DNA from: Gammaproteobacteria bacterium
GTDB lineage: Bacteria; Pseudomonadota; Gammaproteobacteria; GRL18
DNA length: 64,000 nt
Direction: 5' to 3'
Assembly: GCA_016744995.1 (NCBI GenBank)
Contig: JADGDG010000005.1
Span: 186,001-250,000, forward strand
Below, in pieces: positions 36,052 through 44,625 of this stretch; the stretch's first letter is position 1; each line of letters starts with the position of its first letter. The translations under genes and the position numbers were made by a program. The notes below the pieces were generated by a model. The model was not told the origin of the DNA. It made no database searches and worked only from the letters and a program-made list of their open reading frames with translations.

Positions 36052-36624
36052 ATCGTTACTGATCTAGCACAACGAGCAGCTGACCTTCAGGTTTTAATCG
36101 AGTCTATAGAATTTACTAATGGACAGGAAAAATCAGAAGAATTACAAAAATGCCATGAACAGGTTGTTGAGATTATAGATAATGCCCGCACTAAGGGGGC
36201 AAGTGTGTATCTTATTGGCAATGGCGGCAGTGCTGCAATTGTGAGCCATGCAAAAACTGACTTTATGAATGTAGCAGGTATCAAAGCAATTACTTTACTT
36301 GAACCGGCAATTATAACCTGCTTGTCTAATGATTATGGTTATGAAAATGTATTCTCAAGACAACTGGAAGTGCTGGCAAATCCAGATGATATATTAATAG
36401 CAGTAAGTAGTTCTGGTCAGTCGAAAAATATAACCAATGCGGCACAAATAATGAAACAAAAAGGGGCGAGTGTTATTACTCTCACTGGATTCAAAGAAAA
36501 CAACCCCTTAAGAAAAATGGGCGATTTGAATTATTGGCTGAACTCCAGTAATTATACTCTGGTTGAAATAGCCCATCTTTTTGTGCTGCATCATATGGCA
36601 GATTGCCTGTCGAATAAAAGTTAA
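36052..36624 (+). CDS. SIS-domain phosphosugar isomerase, GmhA-like, with non-standard start codon
   Basis: The SIS core starts at VYLIGNGGSAAIVSHAKTDFMN, with later AVSSSGQSKNITNAA and TGFKENNPLRKMGDLNYWL, as in sedoheptulose-7-phosphate isomerase GmhA. The frame continues upstream with a good N-terminal helix (TDLAQRAADLQVLIESIEF...) back to a stop at 36007, but contains no ATG, GTG or TTG before the GTG at 36205, which would cut away the N-terminal helix. AGAGGA (36039-36044) followed seven bases later by ATC (36052) is the best initiation site. The 191-residue product then has full GmhA length. A sequencing error is the main alternative. Confidence 0.8.
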   Translation: MVTDLAQRAADLQVLIESIEFTNGQEKSEELQKCHEQVVEIIDNARTKGASVYLIGNGGSAAIVSHAKTDFMNVAGIKAITLLEPAIITCLSNDYGYENVFSRQLEVLANPDDILIAVSSSGQSKNITNAAQIMKQKGASVITLTGFKENNPLRKMGDLNYWLNSSNYTLVEIAHLFVLHHMADCLSNKS

Positions 36625-36628
36625 TATT

Positions 36629-38149
36629 ATGTCTGAAGCTGAAAAAGTACTTTCTTTAAGTGATTTATCAAAATTATCCTCTTCCTTAAAACGAGAAGGA
36701 AAAAAGGTCGTTCTGTGCCATGGCACTTTTGATCTCTTACATATAGGACACATTAAACATATTCAGTATGCAAAAAAACTGGGTGATATTCTTATTGTCA
36801 CCATTACTGCAGATGAATATGTTAATAAGGGGCCAGATCGGCCCATCTTTACTCATTCACTGCGTGCTGAGAATATTGCTGCAATTGGCTGTGTTGATTA
36901 TGTTGCTATTAATCACAAGCTTACTTCAGTTAATGTGATTGAAGCAATAAAACCTGATATTTATGTCAAAGGAAATGAATATCAGACTGAAAAAGATGAT
37001 GTGACTGGAAATATTTCTACTGAAAAAAATGAAGTAGAAAAATATGGTGGCAAGATTGAATACACGGATGAAATTACATTTAGTTCAAGTAGTTTAATTA
37101 ATAAATGTTTTGATGTTTTTGATGAGGAAACGAAGGGCTTTTTATCAAAATTTAAAATGCGATATACCTCAAAGGAAATAATTAATTCAATTGATTCCCT
37201 TCAGGGATTAAAAGCTATTGTTATTGGTGATGGAATTATTGATGAATATCGTTATGTTGAACCATTAGGTCAATCCGGGAAAGGCAATATTCCTGCATTT
37301 AACTACAGACGAACGGAACGCTTTGCAGGTGGTTCCTTTGCTGTAGCAAATCATATTGCCGGCTTTGTCGATGAAGTCACCTTATTAACGGCAATTGGTA
37401 AAGATGAAAGTGATTTAGAGTTTATTCAGAGCAAACTTAAAGATAATGTTAAGCCTGAGATTTATTGTTATAACTCGGCCCCTACATTGACAAAGTGCCG
37501 CTATGTTGATGGCGATATGAATAAGCATTTTGAAATATATTTGACAGAAATTCAGCCCATGGATGAGCTTCTGGAAGAAAAAATAATAACCTGGTTAGAA
37601 GATAATTTAGAATCTTATGATGTAGTTATTGTCCCTGATTTTGGCAATGGTTTTATTAGCCAGAAGATGGTCAGTGCAATTTGCAAAAATTCAAACTTTC
37701 TTGCAGTTAATACCCAATTAAATAGCGGTAATCGTGGTTATCATGTCATTACCCGCTATCCTGAAGCTGATTTTGTTTCTTTAAACGAACATGAAGTTCG
37801 CATTGCCGCCCATAATAAACATGGTGAACTTGAATCTATCACCAAAGAAATAAATGAAAAAGTCTCATCATCCTATACTGCTATTACTCGTGGCGTTGAT
37901 GGTGTCATGCTATTGGATGGTGATGAATTTATTAATATTCCAGCAATTTCAACAAAAGTGGTTGATAGAATTGGTGCGGGAGATGCTTTTTTAAGTATCT
38001 CAGCTCTTTGTCTGGCTAAAAAGATGAAACCGGAACTTTCAGCATTTTTAGGGAGTATAGCGGCGGCACTTGATGTACAAATTGTTTGTAATCGTGATTT
38101 TATTGATCCAGTTGCAGTTAAAAAATATGTTACAACTTTGTTTAAATAG
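36629..38149 (+). CDS. Fused cytidylyltransferase-PfkB sugar kinase (HldE-like, reversed domain order)
   Basis: 506 residues from ATG 36629, four bases after the SIS gene. The N-terminal domain is a cytidylyltransferase-fold nucleotidyltransferase with GTFDLLHIGHIKHI (HxGH type) and KPDIYVKGNEY. The C-terminal domain (about 195-500) is a PfkB/ribokinase-type kinase with RFAGGSFAVANHIAGF and the closing DRIGAGDAF anion-hole motif. E. coli HldE has the kinase first and the nucleotidyltransferase second; here the order is reversed. With the GmhA-like isomerase it should phosphorylate and activate a heptose or related sugar, possibly for flagellin or surface glycan. Confidence 0.88.
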   Translation: MSEAEKVLSLSDLSKLSSSLKREGKKVVLCHGTFDLLHIGHIKHIQYAKKLGDILIVTITADEYVNKGPDRPIFTHSLRAENIAAIGCVDYVAINHKLTSVNVIEAIKPDIYVKGNEYQTEKDDVTGNISTEKNEVEKYGGKIEYTDEITFSSSSLINKCFDVFDEETKGFLSKFKMRYTSKEIINSIDSLQGLKAIVIGDGIIDEYRYVEPLGQSGKGNIPAFNYRRTERFAGGSFAVANHIAGFVDEVTLLTAIGKDESDLEFIQSKLKDNVKPEIYCYNSAPTLTKCRYVDGDMNKHFEIYLTEIQPMDELLEEKIITWLEDNLESYDVVIVPDFGNGFISQKMVSAICKNSNFLAVNTQLNSGNRGYHVITRYPEADFVSLNEHEVRIAAHNKHGELESITKEINEKVSSSYTAITRGVDGVMLLDGDEFINIPAISTKVVDRIGAGDAFLSISALCLAKKMKPELSAFLGSIAAALDVQIVCNRDFIDPVAVKKYVTTLFK

Positions 38150-38219
38150 ATGGTTTAAATAAAATAGTTTAAATAGATGGTTTAAATAGATCATTTAAAT
38201 AAAATGGTTTAAATAAAAT
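38139..38219 (+). repeat. Imperfect tandem repeat (GGTTTAAATA-type, about 13-14 bp units)
   Basis: About six units built on TTTAAATAgATGG / TTTAAATAAAATGG follow one another, the first containing the stop codon of the kinase fusion gene (TTTAAATAG). The array fills most of the 102-bp gap before the E1 alpha gene. It looks like slippage expansion of the 3' end of the upstream gene. Confidence 0.75.
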
Positions 38220-38251
38220 TATTAAAAAACTGTTGAAATGAAATTAATAAA

Positions 38252-39229
38252 ATGACTATGGATTCAATCGATATTAAAACTTTAGCCAATCTTTATTCTG
38301 AAATGTTGCGAATAAGACTGATTGAAGAAGCTATTGCTGACGAATATACAAAACAGGAAATGCGTTGCCCGACGCACCTCTGCATTGGCCAGGAGGCTAT
38401 TGCTGCAGGTGTATGCAATAATTTACATATAAAAGATAAAGTGTTTAGCGGGCATCGTGCTCATGGACATTACCTTGCAAAAGGAGGGGATTTAAACGCC
38501 TTTATTGCAGAGCTGTATGGCTGTGCCAATGGCTGCAGCAGGGGATATGGTGGGTCAATGCATATCACTGATCTTGATGCAGGTTTTGTCGGTTCGACCC
38601 CTATTGTTGGTGGTACGATACCTTTGGCTGCCGGTTCTGCATGGCGTTCAAAATTACTGGGAGACGATGATATTAGCGTGGTCTTTTTTGGTGACGGCTG
38701 TTTTGAAGAAGGTGTGCTGCACGAATCCTTAACCTTTGCGAAACTACATCAACTGCCAATATTATTTGTTTGTGAAAATAATTTATATTCAGTGTATACC
38801 CAACTTAAAGAACGTCAATCGGATAGTCGGAGTATTGCTCAAATTGCTTCAGCTCATGGCATAAAAACCTTGACCGGTGATGGCAATGATGTGCTTATGG
38901 TTGATAATATAACAAAAAATTCCATTGAGCATATAAAGAAAAATAATGGACCTGTGTTTCTTGAGCTTTTCACCTACCGCTGGCTAGAGCATTGTGGTCC
39001 CTATGATGATGATGAGCTGAAATATAGACCTGAAGGCGAACTCAATTCCTGGAAAGAGAAATGTCCTGTTAATAAAGCATCGCTACTTTTAAAAGAAACA
39101 CTGAGCCTTGATTTTTTCAAACAACTGGAATTAGAAATAAAGTCTGAAATAAAACAGGCTTTTGAATTGGCTAAACAGTGCCCAAAACCCGTATTGAATC
39201 AGCAGGGAGAACTGGCTCACTATGCCTGA
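38252..39229 (+). CDS. Thiamine-diphosphate E1 alpha subunit (pyruvate/acetoin dehydrogenase-like)
   Basis: 325 residues, normal for E1 alpha of the PDH/acetoin dehydrogenase family. The opening YSEMLRIRLIEEAIADEYTKQEMRCPTHLCIGQEAIAAGV and FSGHRAHGHYLAKGGD are typical, and the ThDP motif is complete (FFGDGCFEEGVLHESLTFAKLHQLPILFVCENN). It should bind ThDP at the alpha/beta interface and decarboxylate a 2-oxo acid. No E2 or E3 is in the island, so the acyl acceptor may not be lipoyl. It overlaps the beta gene by 8 bases. Confidence 0.92.
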   Translation: MTMDSIDIKTLANLYSEMLRIRLIEEAIADEYTKQEMRCPTHLCIGQEAIAAGVCNNLHIKDKVFSGHRAHGHYLAKGGDLNAFIAELYGCANGCSRGYGGSMHITDLDAGFVGSTPIVGGTIPLAAGSAWRSKLLGDDDISVVFFGDGCFEEGVLHESLTFAKLHQLPILFVCENNLYSVYTQLKERQSDSRSIAQIASAHGIKTLTGDGNDVLMVDNITKNSIEHIKKNNGPVFLELFTYRWLEHCGPYDDDELKYRPEGELNSWKEKCPVNKASLLLKETLSLDFFKQLELEIKSEIKQAFELAKQCPKPVLNQQGELAHYA

Positions 39230-40316
39230 ACAAGTTACAGCAAATAGCCGAACAAAAAAGTCTTATGCGGATGCAATATGTGAAGCACTGGATATTGCAA
39301 TGGACCGTGATGATAGAGTGCTTGTAATTGGTGAAGGTGTGCCTGATCCAAAAACAATTTTTAATACGACAGCAGGCCTGCAGGAAAAATACGGGCAGTC
39401 ACGAGTTTTTGATATGCCTCTGGCAGAAAATGGTATGACAGGTATCTGCATTGGTGCCGCTTTAACCGGCATGAGACCTGTTATGGTACATCAGAGAATT
39501 GATTTTTCACTATTGGCATTAGATCAGCTTATCAATAATGCCGCCAAGTGGCATATTATGTTTGGTGGTCAGCATAAAGTTCCTCTGGTGGTTAGAATGA
39601 TTATTGGGCGAGGCTGGGGACAAGGACCACAACATTCTCAAAGCCTGCAGACATTGTTCGCCCATATTCCCGGTTTAAAGGTTGTTATGCCGGCGTTCCC
39701 GGAAGATGCCAAAGGACTTCTTATTAGTGCTATTGAAGATGATAACCCGGTTATTTTTATTGAACATCGATGGGTGCACATGATATCCAATGAAGTGCCT
39801 GAGAATTATTATACTTTGCCTATCGGTAAAGCCAAAGTATTATGCCAGGGGAATGATATTACTCTGGCTGGACTATCGTATATGTCAGTGGAATCATTAG
39901 TCGCAGCAGAAGGTCTGCGTAAACTAGGCATCAATGCAGAAGTGATTGATATGAGAACCTGTAGCCCGCTTGATACTGAAACAGTTATTGACTCGGTTAA
40001 TAAAACTGGACACCTGATTGCTGCTGATACCGGGCATATGAGTTTTGGTGTGCTTGCGGAATTATGTACACAGGTAACCAGTGATTGTTTTACATCATTA
40101 AAATCAGCACCACATAGAGTTGCATCACCAGACTTTTCCATTTCAACATCTCACTATGCAGCCGATGGTTATTATTCCGGAGCTCTTGATATTGCTCTTG
40201 CTGTACTGAAACAGCTCGATAGAGAGACTGCTGATAATATTAAATTTATTAAACAAGAATTGCATCAGACAACTCGTCATGATGTACCAAATCCAGAGTA
40301 TAGGGGGCCATTCTAG
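39222..40316 (+). CDS. Thiamine-diphosphate E1 beta subunit
   Basis: 364 residues. The transketolase-like pyrimidine-binding domain (VLVIGEGVPDP... FDMPLAENGMTGICIGAALTGMRPVMVHQRIDF) contains the glutamate expected to activate ThDP, and the C-terminal transketolase domain has ITLAGLSYMSVESLVAAEGLRKLGINAEVIDMRTCSPLDTETV. It pairs with the overlapping alpha gene. The GTG start of the next radical SAM gene overlaps its TAG by one base (TAGTG), coupling the E1 enzyme to that protein. Confidence 0.92.
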   Translation: MPEQVTANSRTKKSYADAICEALDIAMDRDDRVLVIGEGVPDPKTIFNTTAGLQEKYGQSRVFDMPLAENGMTGICIGAALTGMRPVMVHQRIDFSLLALDQLINNAAKWHIMFGGQHKVPLVVRMIIGRGWGQGPQHSQSLQTLFAHIPGLKVVMPAFPEDAKGLLISAIEDDNPVIFIEHRWVHMISNEVPENYYTLPIGKAKVLCQGNDITLAGLSYMSVESLVAAEGLRKLGINAEVIDMRTCSPLDTETVIDSVNKTGHLIAADTGHMSFGVLAELCTQVTSDCFTSLKSAPHRVASPDFSISTSHYAADGYYSGALDIALAVLKQLDRETADNIKFIKQELHQTTRHDVPNPEYRGPF

Positions 40317-41704
40317 TGAGTAGTATCGAAAAAAATCGCTTTGGAAACCAGGTTGAAACAGAAATTCCTGAAGATGCAACTTTGGCAAAGAGGCCTGGAC
40401 ATAAATTAAGAACTTCCAATAAAATTGTTGATCGTACAAAAATTGAAGATCAAGCTAACGGGGAGCTTCTGAATTCAGATGAGCTTAATAAAGGTGAAGG
40501 ACAAAAACTGGAATTTTATGCCTTTGATGATCAAGTTGGAGTGATCCGAAGCGATGAGGGTATTATTGAGGAAGCAGTGCCTAATCAATTTACCGGCCCC
40601 AGTTATCGTAACAAGACAGAGCGTTTTCGATTTGATGGTCATAAAATGATGCACCATCTTGATAGAGTTCAGGCTTGGCAGAATGGAGAGCCTTTTGCTC
40701 CGATTCATATTGATATGGGGCTGACAAAATTTTGTAATACTGCTTGTATCTATTGCTATGCTGTTGTACAAAACATGACCAAAGGACTTATGATAGGACG
40801 GGAAGCATTACTCAATTATATTGAAGACTGTGGACGCCTGGGTGTTCGTTCTCTGGGTTTTATTGGTGATGGTGAACCGACTCTGAACCCGGCACTCTAT
40901 GATGCAACAGTAAGAGCCGCAGAGTTGAATATTGATACTTCAATGGCAACCAATGGCCTTTTAATTGACATGGATCGGGCTCATGACTTATTAAAAAATA
41001 TGTCCTGGATACGGTTTAATCTTTCAGCGGGAACAGCAGAAGGTTTTCAAAAAGTACATCAGTCAAAAAGTAACAACTTTGAATTATTAATTGAAAAAAT
41101 AAAAGCCCTGGTAAAAATTAAAAAAGAAAATAACTATAATTGTACCCTTGGACTGCAAATGGTATTGATACCTGAGTGCTTTGATCAGGTCATTGCAGAA
41201 GCTAAATTGGGTGCTGAGCTTGGTGTGGATTATTTTGTTATAAAACAGTGCTCTGATTCAGAATATAAAGAAATAGGTATTAATTACGAAGATTATCAGT
41301 CAATAGAAGATATTTTAAAACAAGCTGAAAGTTATTCAAATGATGATTATGTTGTTCAGGTTAAATGGAATAAGATTGGTGCGGCAAAGGAAACTCCACT
41401 TTATAAAAATGGTTTTAGAAAATATGATGTGTGCTATGGAACCCCATTTTTATTACAGATATCAGGCAATGGAAAAATATACCCCTGCGGCCCATTCTTC
41501 AATAAAGAACGCTTTTATATTGGAGATTTACATCAGGACTCCTTTTATGATTTAGTGAAGAGCCAGAGATACTGGGATGTACACAATGATATTGCCAATA
41601 GTGTCGATGTGCATAAAGATTGTGCCATTGGCTGTCGTCAGGATTATGTGAATAAATTTTTATGGGATTTAAAAAATCCGCCTGAGCACATTAATTTTAT
41701 CTAA
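40316..41704 (+). CDS. Radical SAM protein, island paralogue 1, coupled to the E1 pair
   Basis: 462 residues from GTG 40316. The 4Fe-4S motif CxxxCxxC is CNTACIYC (Cys140, 144, 147), followed by the SAM-binding GDGEPT segment. A C-terminal SPASM-like cysteine set is visible (VCYGTPFLL, IYPCGPFF, DCAIGCRQD), implying an auxiliary cluster. An extra N-terminal 110-residue region contains YRNKTERFRFDGHKMMHHL. The C-terminus ends HINFI, a feature shared with two other radical SAM proteins in the island. The substrate is unknown; coupling to E1 suggests a shared intermediate. Confidence 0.88.
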   Translation: MSSIEKNRFGNQVETEIPEDATLAKRPGHKLRTSNKIVDRTKIEDQANGELLNSDELNKGEGQKLEFYAFDDQVGVIRSDEGIIEEAVPNQFTGPSYRNKTERFRFDGHKMMHHLDRVQAWQNGEPFAPIHIDMGLTKFCNTACIYCYAVVQNMTKGLMIGREALLNYIEDCGRLGVRSLGFIGDGEPTLNPALYDATVRAAELNIDTSMATNGLLIDMDRAHDLLKNMSWIRFNLSAGTAEGFQKVHQSKSNNFELLIEKIKALVKIKKENNYNCTLGLQMVLIPECFDQVIAEAKLGAELGVDYFVIKQCSDSEYKEIGINYEDYQSIEDILKQAESYSNDDYVVQVKWNKIGAAKETPLYKNGFRKYDVCYGTPFLLQISGNGKIYPCGPFFNKERFYIGDLHQDSFYDLVKSQRYWDVHNDIANSVDVHKDCAIGCRQDYVNKFLWDLKNPPEHINFI

Positions 41705-41760
41705 AACAGTTGATTTTTTAGAATTGCTATATATTAGTGAAGTGATATGAGACAAGCAGG

Positions 41761-42915
41761 ATGATGAAGTTAAATAAAATAGGCTTGTTTTTACCCAGAG
41801 TGAATCACTTTTATCAAGAACTATTTGAAAGCATCAGTGATGGCTTTAAGCAAGTAGGTATTGAGGTTATTGGTGCATGTGAACTACTGGATGTTGAGCA
41901 GTTAAACCAGTTTTGTAAAAAAAATAATCTACAGGTTATTTTTGAAATGAATCGCTCCAGAGCTCAGATAGAGGAGCTGTCAAAGAATATTATTCATATT
42001 GCCTGGATTGTTGACCCACAGGGAAAATCAGTAAACTATTGTCAGGATAGTGATATTATTTACTTTTTTAATTCGGAATGGTGTCAGCAATACATATCAA
42101 ATAAAGGGCATTGTTATGGCTGGCTGGCTCCGGGTTTTGATGAAAAAAAATATCCACTGCTTAAGACTCAGAAATTGACATCAGATTTTTCATTTGCAGG
42201 GCATATTCCAAATCCATGGGATCAGGCAGAGCTTTCTCGTTGTATTAGTAAAGATAATAATATCCTGTTTTCTGATCTTGAAAAAGAAATAGATGCATTT
42301 ATTGAGTTAAATGGGGGCTGGCATCGTCTTCATGTTTTAGAATATAGAAGGTTTTTAAATGAACTCATTAAAAAATATACAGGTAAGGATTATATTGAAG
42401 ATCCGACGCTCCGATATGATTTGGAAGTGAGGATAACCAGGACTTATGGACGAAAAGGAGCAATTGATATCGCGATGTCAATTTCCGATTCAATTAAAAT
42501 CTATGGGCCGGATAATTGGCAAAGATGGGAATGTTATAAAGATAAGTATCAAGGTTATCTGGACTCTTATGAACTAGTAAACAAAGCCTGTCAATCAGCT
42601 AAACTTAATATTCATGATGGTGTCGGTTTACATTTTAGAAGTATTAATTGCATGGGCAGTGGTGCATTATTATTCTACTTATATAAACCAATGAATAATG
42701 AAACTAAAGGCGCCTTATGGGATCATTTCGACGTTGATCGAGATTTTGTTTTATTTGATTGTGAAAATGCAAGTGATTTTGATAAAACAAGAAGAATTCT
42801 TCAGGATAGAAAATCAATTGGCTTTGAACCTGAACGAGTACGAGAGTTTGTGATCAATAATCATTCATGGAAGAAAAGAGCAGAACAGATACTAAGTGAT
42901 ATAAATAGAATATGA
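41761..42915 (+). CDS. CgeB-like glycosyltransferase
   Basis: 384 residues with a GT-B outline: an N-terminal domain starting NKIGLFLPRVNHFYQELFESISDGF, the IIHIAWIVDPQGKS segment and a C-terminal ACQSAKLNIHDGVGLHFRSINCMGSGALLFYLYKP segment like those of CgeB/Glyco_trans_1_2 proteins, where the nucleotide sugar binds. It would add a sugar in the cytoplasm. It overlaps the APS-kinase-like gene by 4 bases (ATGA). Confidence 0.72.
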   Translation: MMKLNKIGLFLPRVNHFYQELFESISDGFKQVGIEVIGACELLDVEQLNQFCKKNNLQVIFEMNRSRAQIEELSKNIIHIAWIVDPQGKSVNYCQDSDIIYFFNSEWCQQYISNKGHCYGWLAPGFDEKKYPLLKTQKLTSDFSFAGHIPNPWDQAELSRCISKDNNILFSDLEKEIDAFIELNGGWHRLHVLEYRRFLNELIKKYTGKDYIEDPTLRYDLEVRITRTYGRKGAIDIAMSISDSIKIYGPDNWQRWECYKDKYQGYLDSYELVNKACQSAKLNIHDGVGLHFRSINCMGSGALLFYLYKPMNNETKGALWDHFDVDRDFVLFDCENASDFDKTRRILQDRKSIGFEPERVREFVINNHSWKKRAEQILSDINRI

Positions 42916-43475
42916 TATTGAATAATAAAAAAAGAAATGCGCAGGTTTTATGGTTTACAGGTATGTCGGGTGCAGGAAAGACAACTTTGGCAAATCTATT
43001 ATATGAACAAACAAATAATGACCATTTTAAGGTTCTGATCCTGGATGGTGATATCATTCGTGATAAGTATCCAGTTAAATTAGGTTTTGAGAAATCTGAT
43101 GTCGAATTTAACAATATGAATGTTGTGGATCTCTGCAATGATTCTAAATCAGATTACGATCTTATACTGGTTCCAATTATTAGTCCATTTGACGATATAA
43201 GAAAAAAGGTTCGAAGCAAGCTAAATCCCGATTTTAAACTTGTTTATATCAAAACTGATATTGATTTGCTTAAAAAAAGAGATGTGAAGGGTCTCTATTT
43301 GAAGGCAGATACGGGAGAAATAAATAACTTAATTGGCTATAGCAAAGGTTCACCTTACGATATTCCCTCGGATGCTGATATTATTATTGATACCAGTAAA
43401 ACTGAAGAGGAATCATTAGATGAGCTATTCTGTCAACTTGATTTAAATTATTGTAACAGTACTATTAATACATGA
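42912..43475 (+). CDS. Adenylylsulfate (APS) kinase-like protein
   Basis: 187 residues. Walker A is TGMSGAGKTT. The APS-kinase segments LDGDIIRDKYPVKLGF, VPIISPFDDIRKKVR and KKRDVKGLYLKADTGEINNLIGYSKGSPYDIP are close to genuine CysC, closer than the second kinase in this island at 55830. It should phosphorylate the 3' position of APS to give PAPS, the donor for sulfotransferases. No ATP sulfurylase is in the island; a sulfur-oxidiser would have one elsewhere. It overlaps both neighbours by 4 bases. Confidence 0.85.
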   Translation: MILNNKKRNAQVLWFTGMSGAGKTTLANLLYEQTNNDHFKVLILDGDIIRDKYPVKLGFEKSDVEFNNMNVVDLCNDSKSDYDLILVPIISPFDDIRKKVRSKLNPDFKLVYIKTDIDLLKKRDVKGLYLKADTGEINNLIGYSKGSPYDIPSDADIIIDTSKTEEESLDELFCQLDLNYCNSTINT

Positions 43476-44581
43476 AAAAAATTGTATTAATACCTCCAAA
43501 TGGAATTTTAAAGAAACAGGATTTTCTATATCAAAAACTCTCAAATTATTTGAGAGAACAAGCAGGCTGCTCTGTTGTTTTATTATGTCTTAATGATTCT
43601 TCATACCTCAACAAGAACGATTATACTGAAGTTATTATCTTAAAATCAGAAAATGAATTAATTGATAAAATTTCAACGATTGAATATGATCATTTAATTT
43701 GCAGGGGGTGGATGCATGCGTATAGTTTTTGTGCTGAAATTGTCAATCAGTTTGAAAATGTCATTGTGATGATTAAAGACTGGAATTTTTCCGAGAAAGA
43801 TGAATATCAGTTCCTGTTTGGCAATAGTGATGATTTTAACGCTATTAATGAGATATTTTGTAAAGCAAAACTGGTATTGTCACACTATAATGAAAATCAA
43901 TCAAAAAAATGGTCTGATGAATATAATGTTGATCAGTCCAGGTTTTTATTTTTTCCGGAATATTGTAATAAAAATAAATTTTTAAGCAAACAAACTATAG
44001 ACAAACAAAATAAGACAATTAATCTTGTTTTTGCCGGCACCATCCCCCCAAGCTCTTATCCGGAAGAATTTTATTTTACCAAAGGCATTGTTCGTTCTGT
44101 CAAAAAGTTGGCAGCACAGGATATGACCATAAGTCTGGTTGTTCCGCCAGAATATTACCAGTATATTTGTAAGGAGAATAGTCTCTATAAAGATGTTCTT
44201 TATGAAAATAAGTTTAATAATAATTTTAACTTAATTCAGGGAGAGGAGCTGAATGCAGCGGTTATTAATAACTTTGATTATGGTTTCTTTATCCTTGAAT
44301 ATACCAACAAAAATGAATATCTAAATAAATATGCAGTGCCAAGTAAATTTGCATTTTATCTGGAAGCAGGTATCCCAATGATTATTAATGAAAAACATGA
44401 AGCTTTGAGTGAAATTATTAAAACTAATAATTTAGGCCTTGTTTTTTGTAATGATGATTTGAATAAACTTGGCAGCATCTTACGAAAAATTACTCAGGAA
44501 GAATACTCTCAATTTATTAAAAATATTCAACAGTATCGCAATAATTTTGTTTTTGAAAACCATCTTGAATGGTTATCCTGA
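43472..44581 (+). CDS. Probable GT-B glycosyltransferase, distant
   Basis: 369 residues, very rich in Asn, Lys, Ile and Tyr. Secondary-structure pattern and the segments INLVFAGTIPPSSYPEEF, FFILEYTNKNEYLNKYAVPSKFAFYLEAGIPMIIN and the following EALSEIIKTNNLGLVF match the C-terminal nucleotide-sugar domain of GT-B enzymes (glycosyltransferase group 1/4-like). The N-terminal half is not recognisable by eye. It is coupled to the APS-kinase-like gene by an ATGA overlap. Confidence 0.65.
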   Translation: MKKIVLIPPNGILKKQDFLYQKLSNYLREQAGCSVVLLCLNDSSYLNKNDYTEVIILKSENELIDKISTIEYDHLICRGWMHAYSFCAEIVNQFENVIVMIKDWNFSEKDEYQFLFGNSDDFNAINEIFCKAKLVLSHYNENQSKKWSDEYNVDQSRFLFFPEYCNKNKFLSKQTIDKQNKTINLVFAGTIPPSSYPEEFYFTKGIVRSVKKLAAQDMTISLVVPPEYYQYICKENSLYKDVLYENKFNNNFNLIQGEELNAAVINNFDYGFFILEYTNKNEYLNKYAVPSKFAFYLEAGIPMIINEKHEALSEIIKTNNLGLVFCNDDLNKLGSILRKITQEEYSQFIKNIQQYRNNFVFENHLEWLS

Positions 44582-44625
44582 TTAAAATTACTTATCCCTT
44601 TTTTTGTAACTAAGATTGGTATTAA

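Noticed and set aside
36205..36624. Short version of the SIS protein starting at GTG 36205
   Set aside because: It would begin inside the first strand of the SIS fold and lose the N-terminal helix that is clearly encoded upstream.
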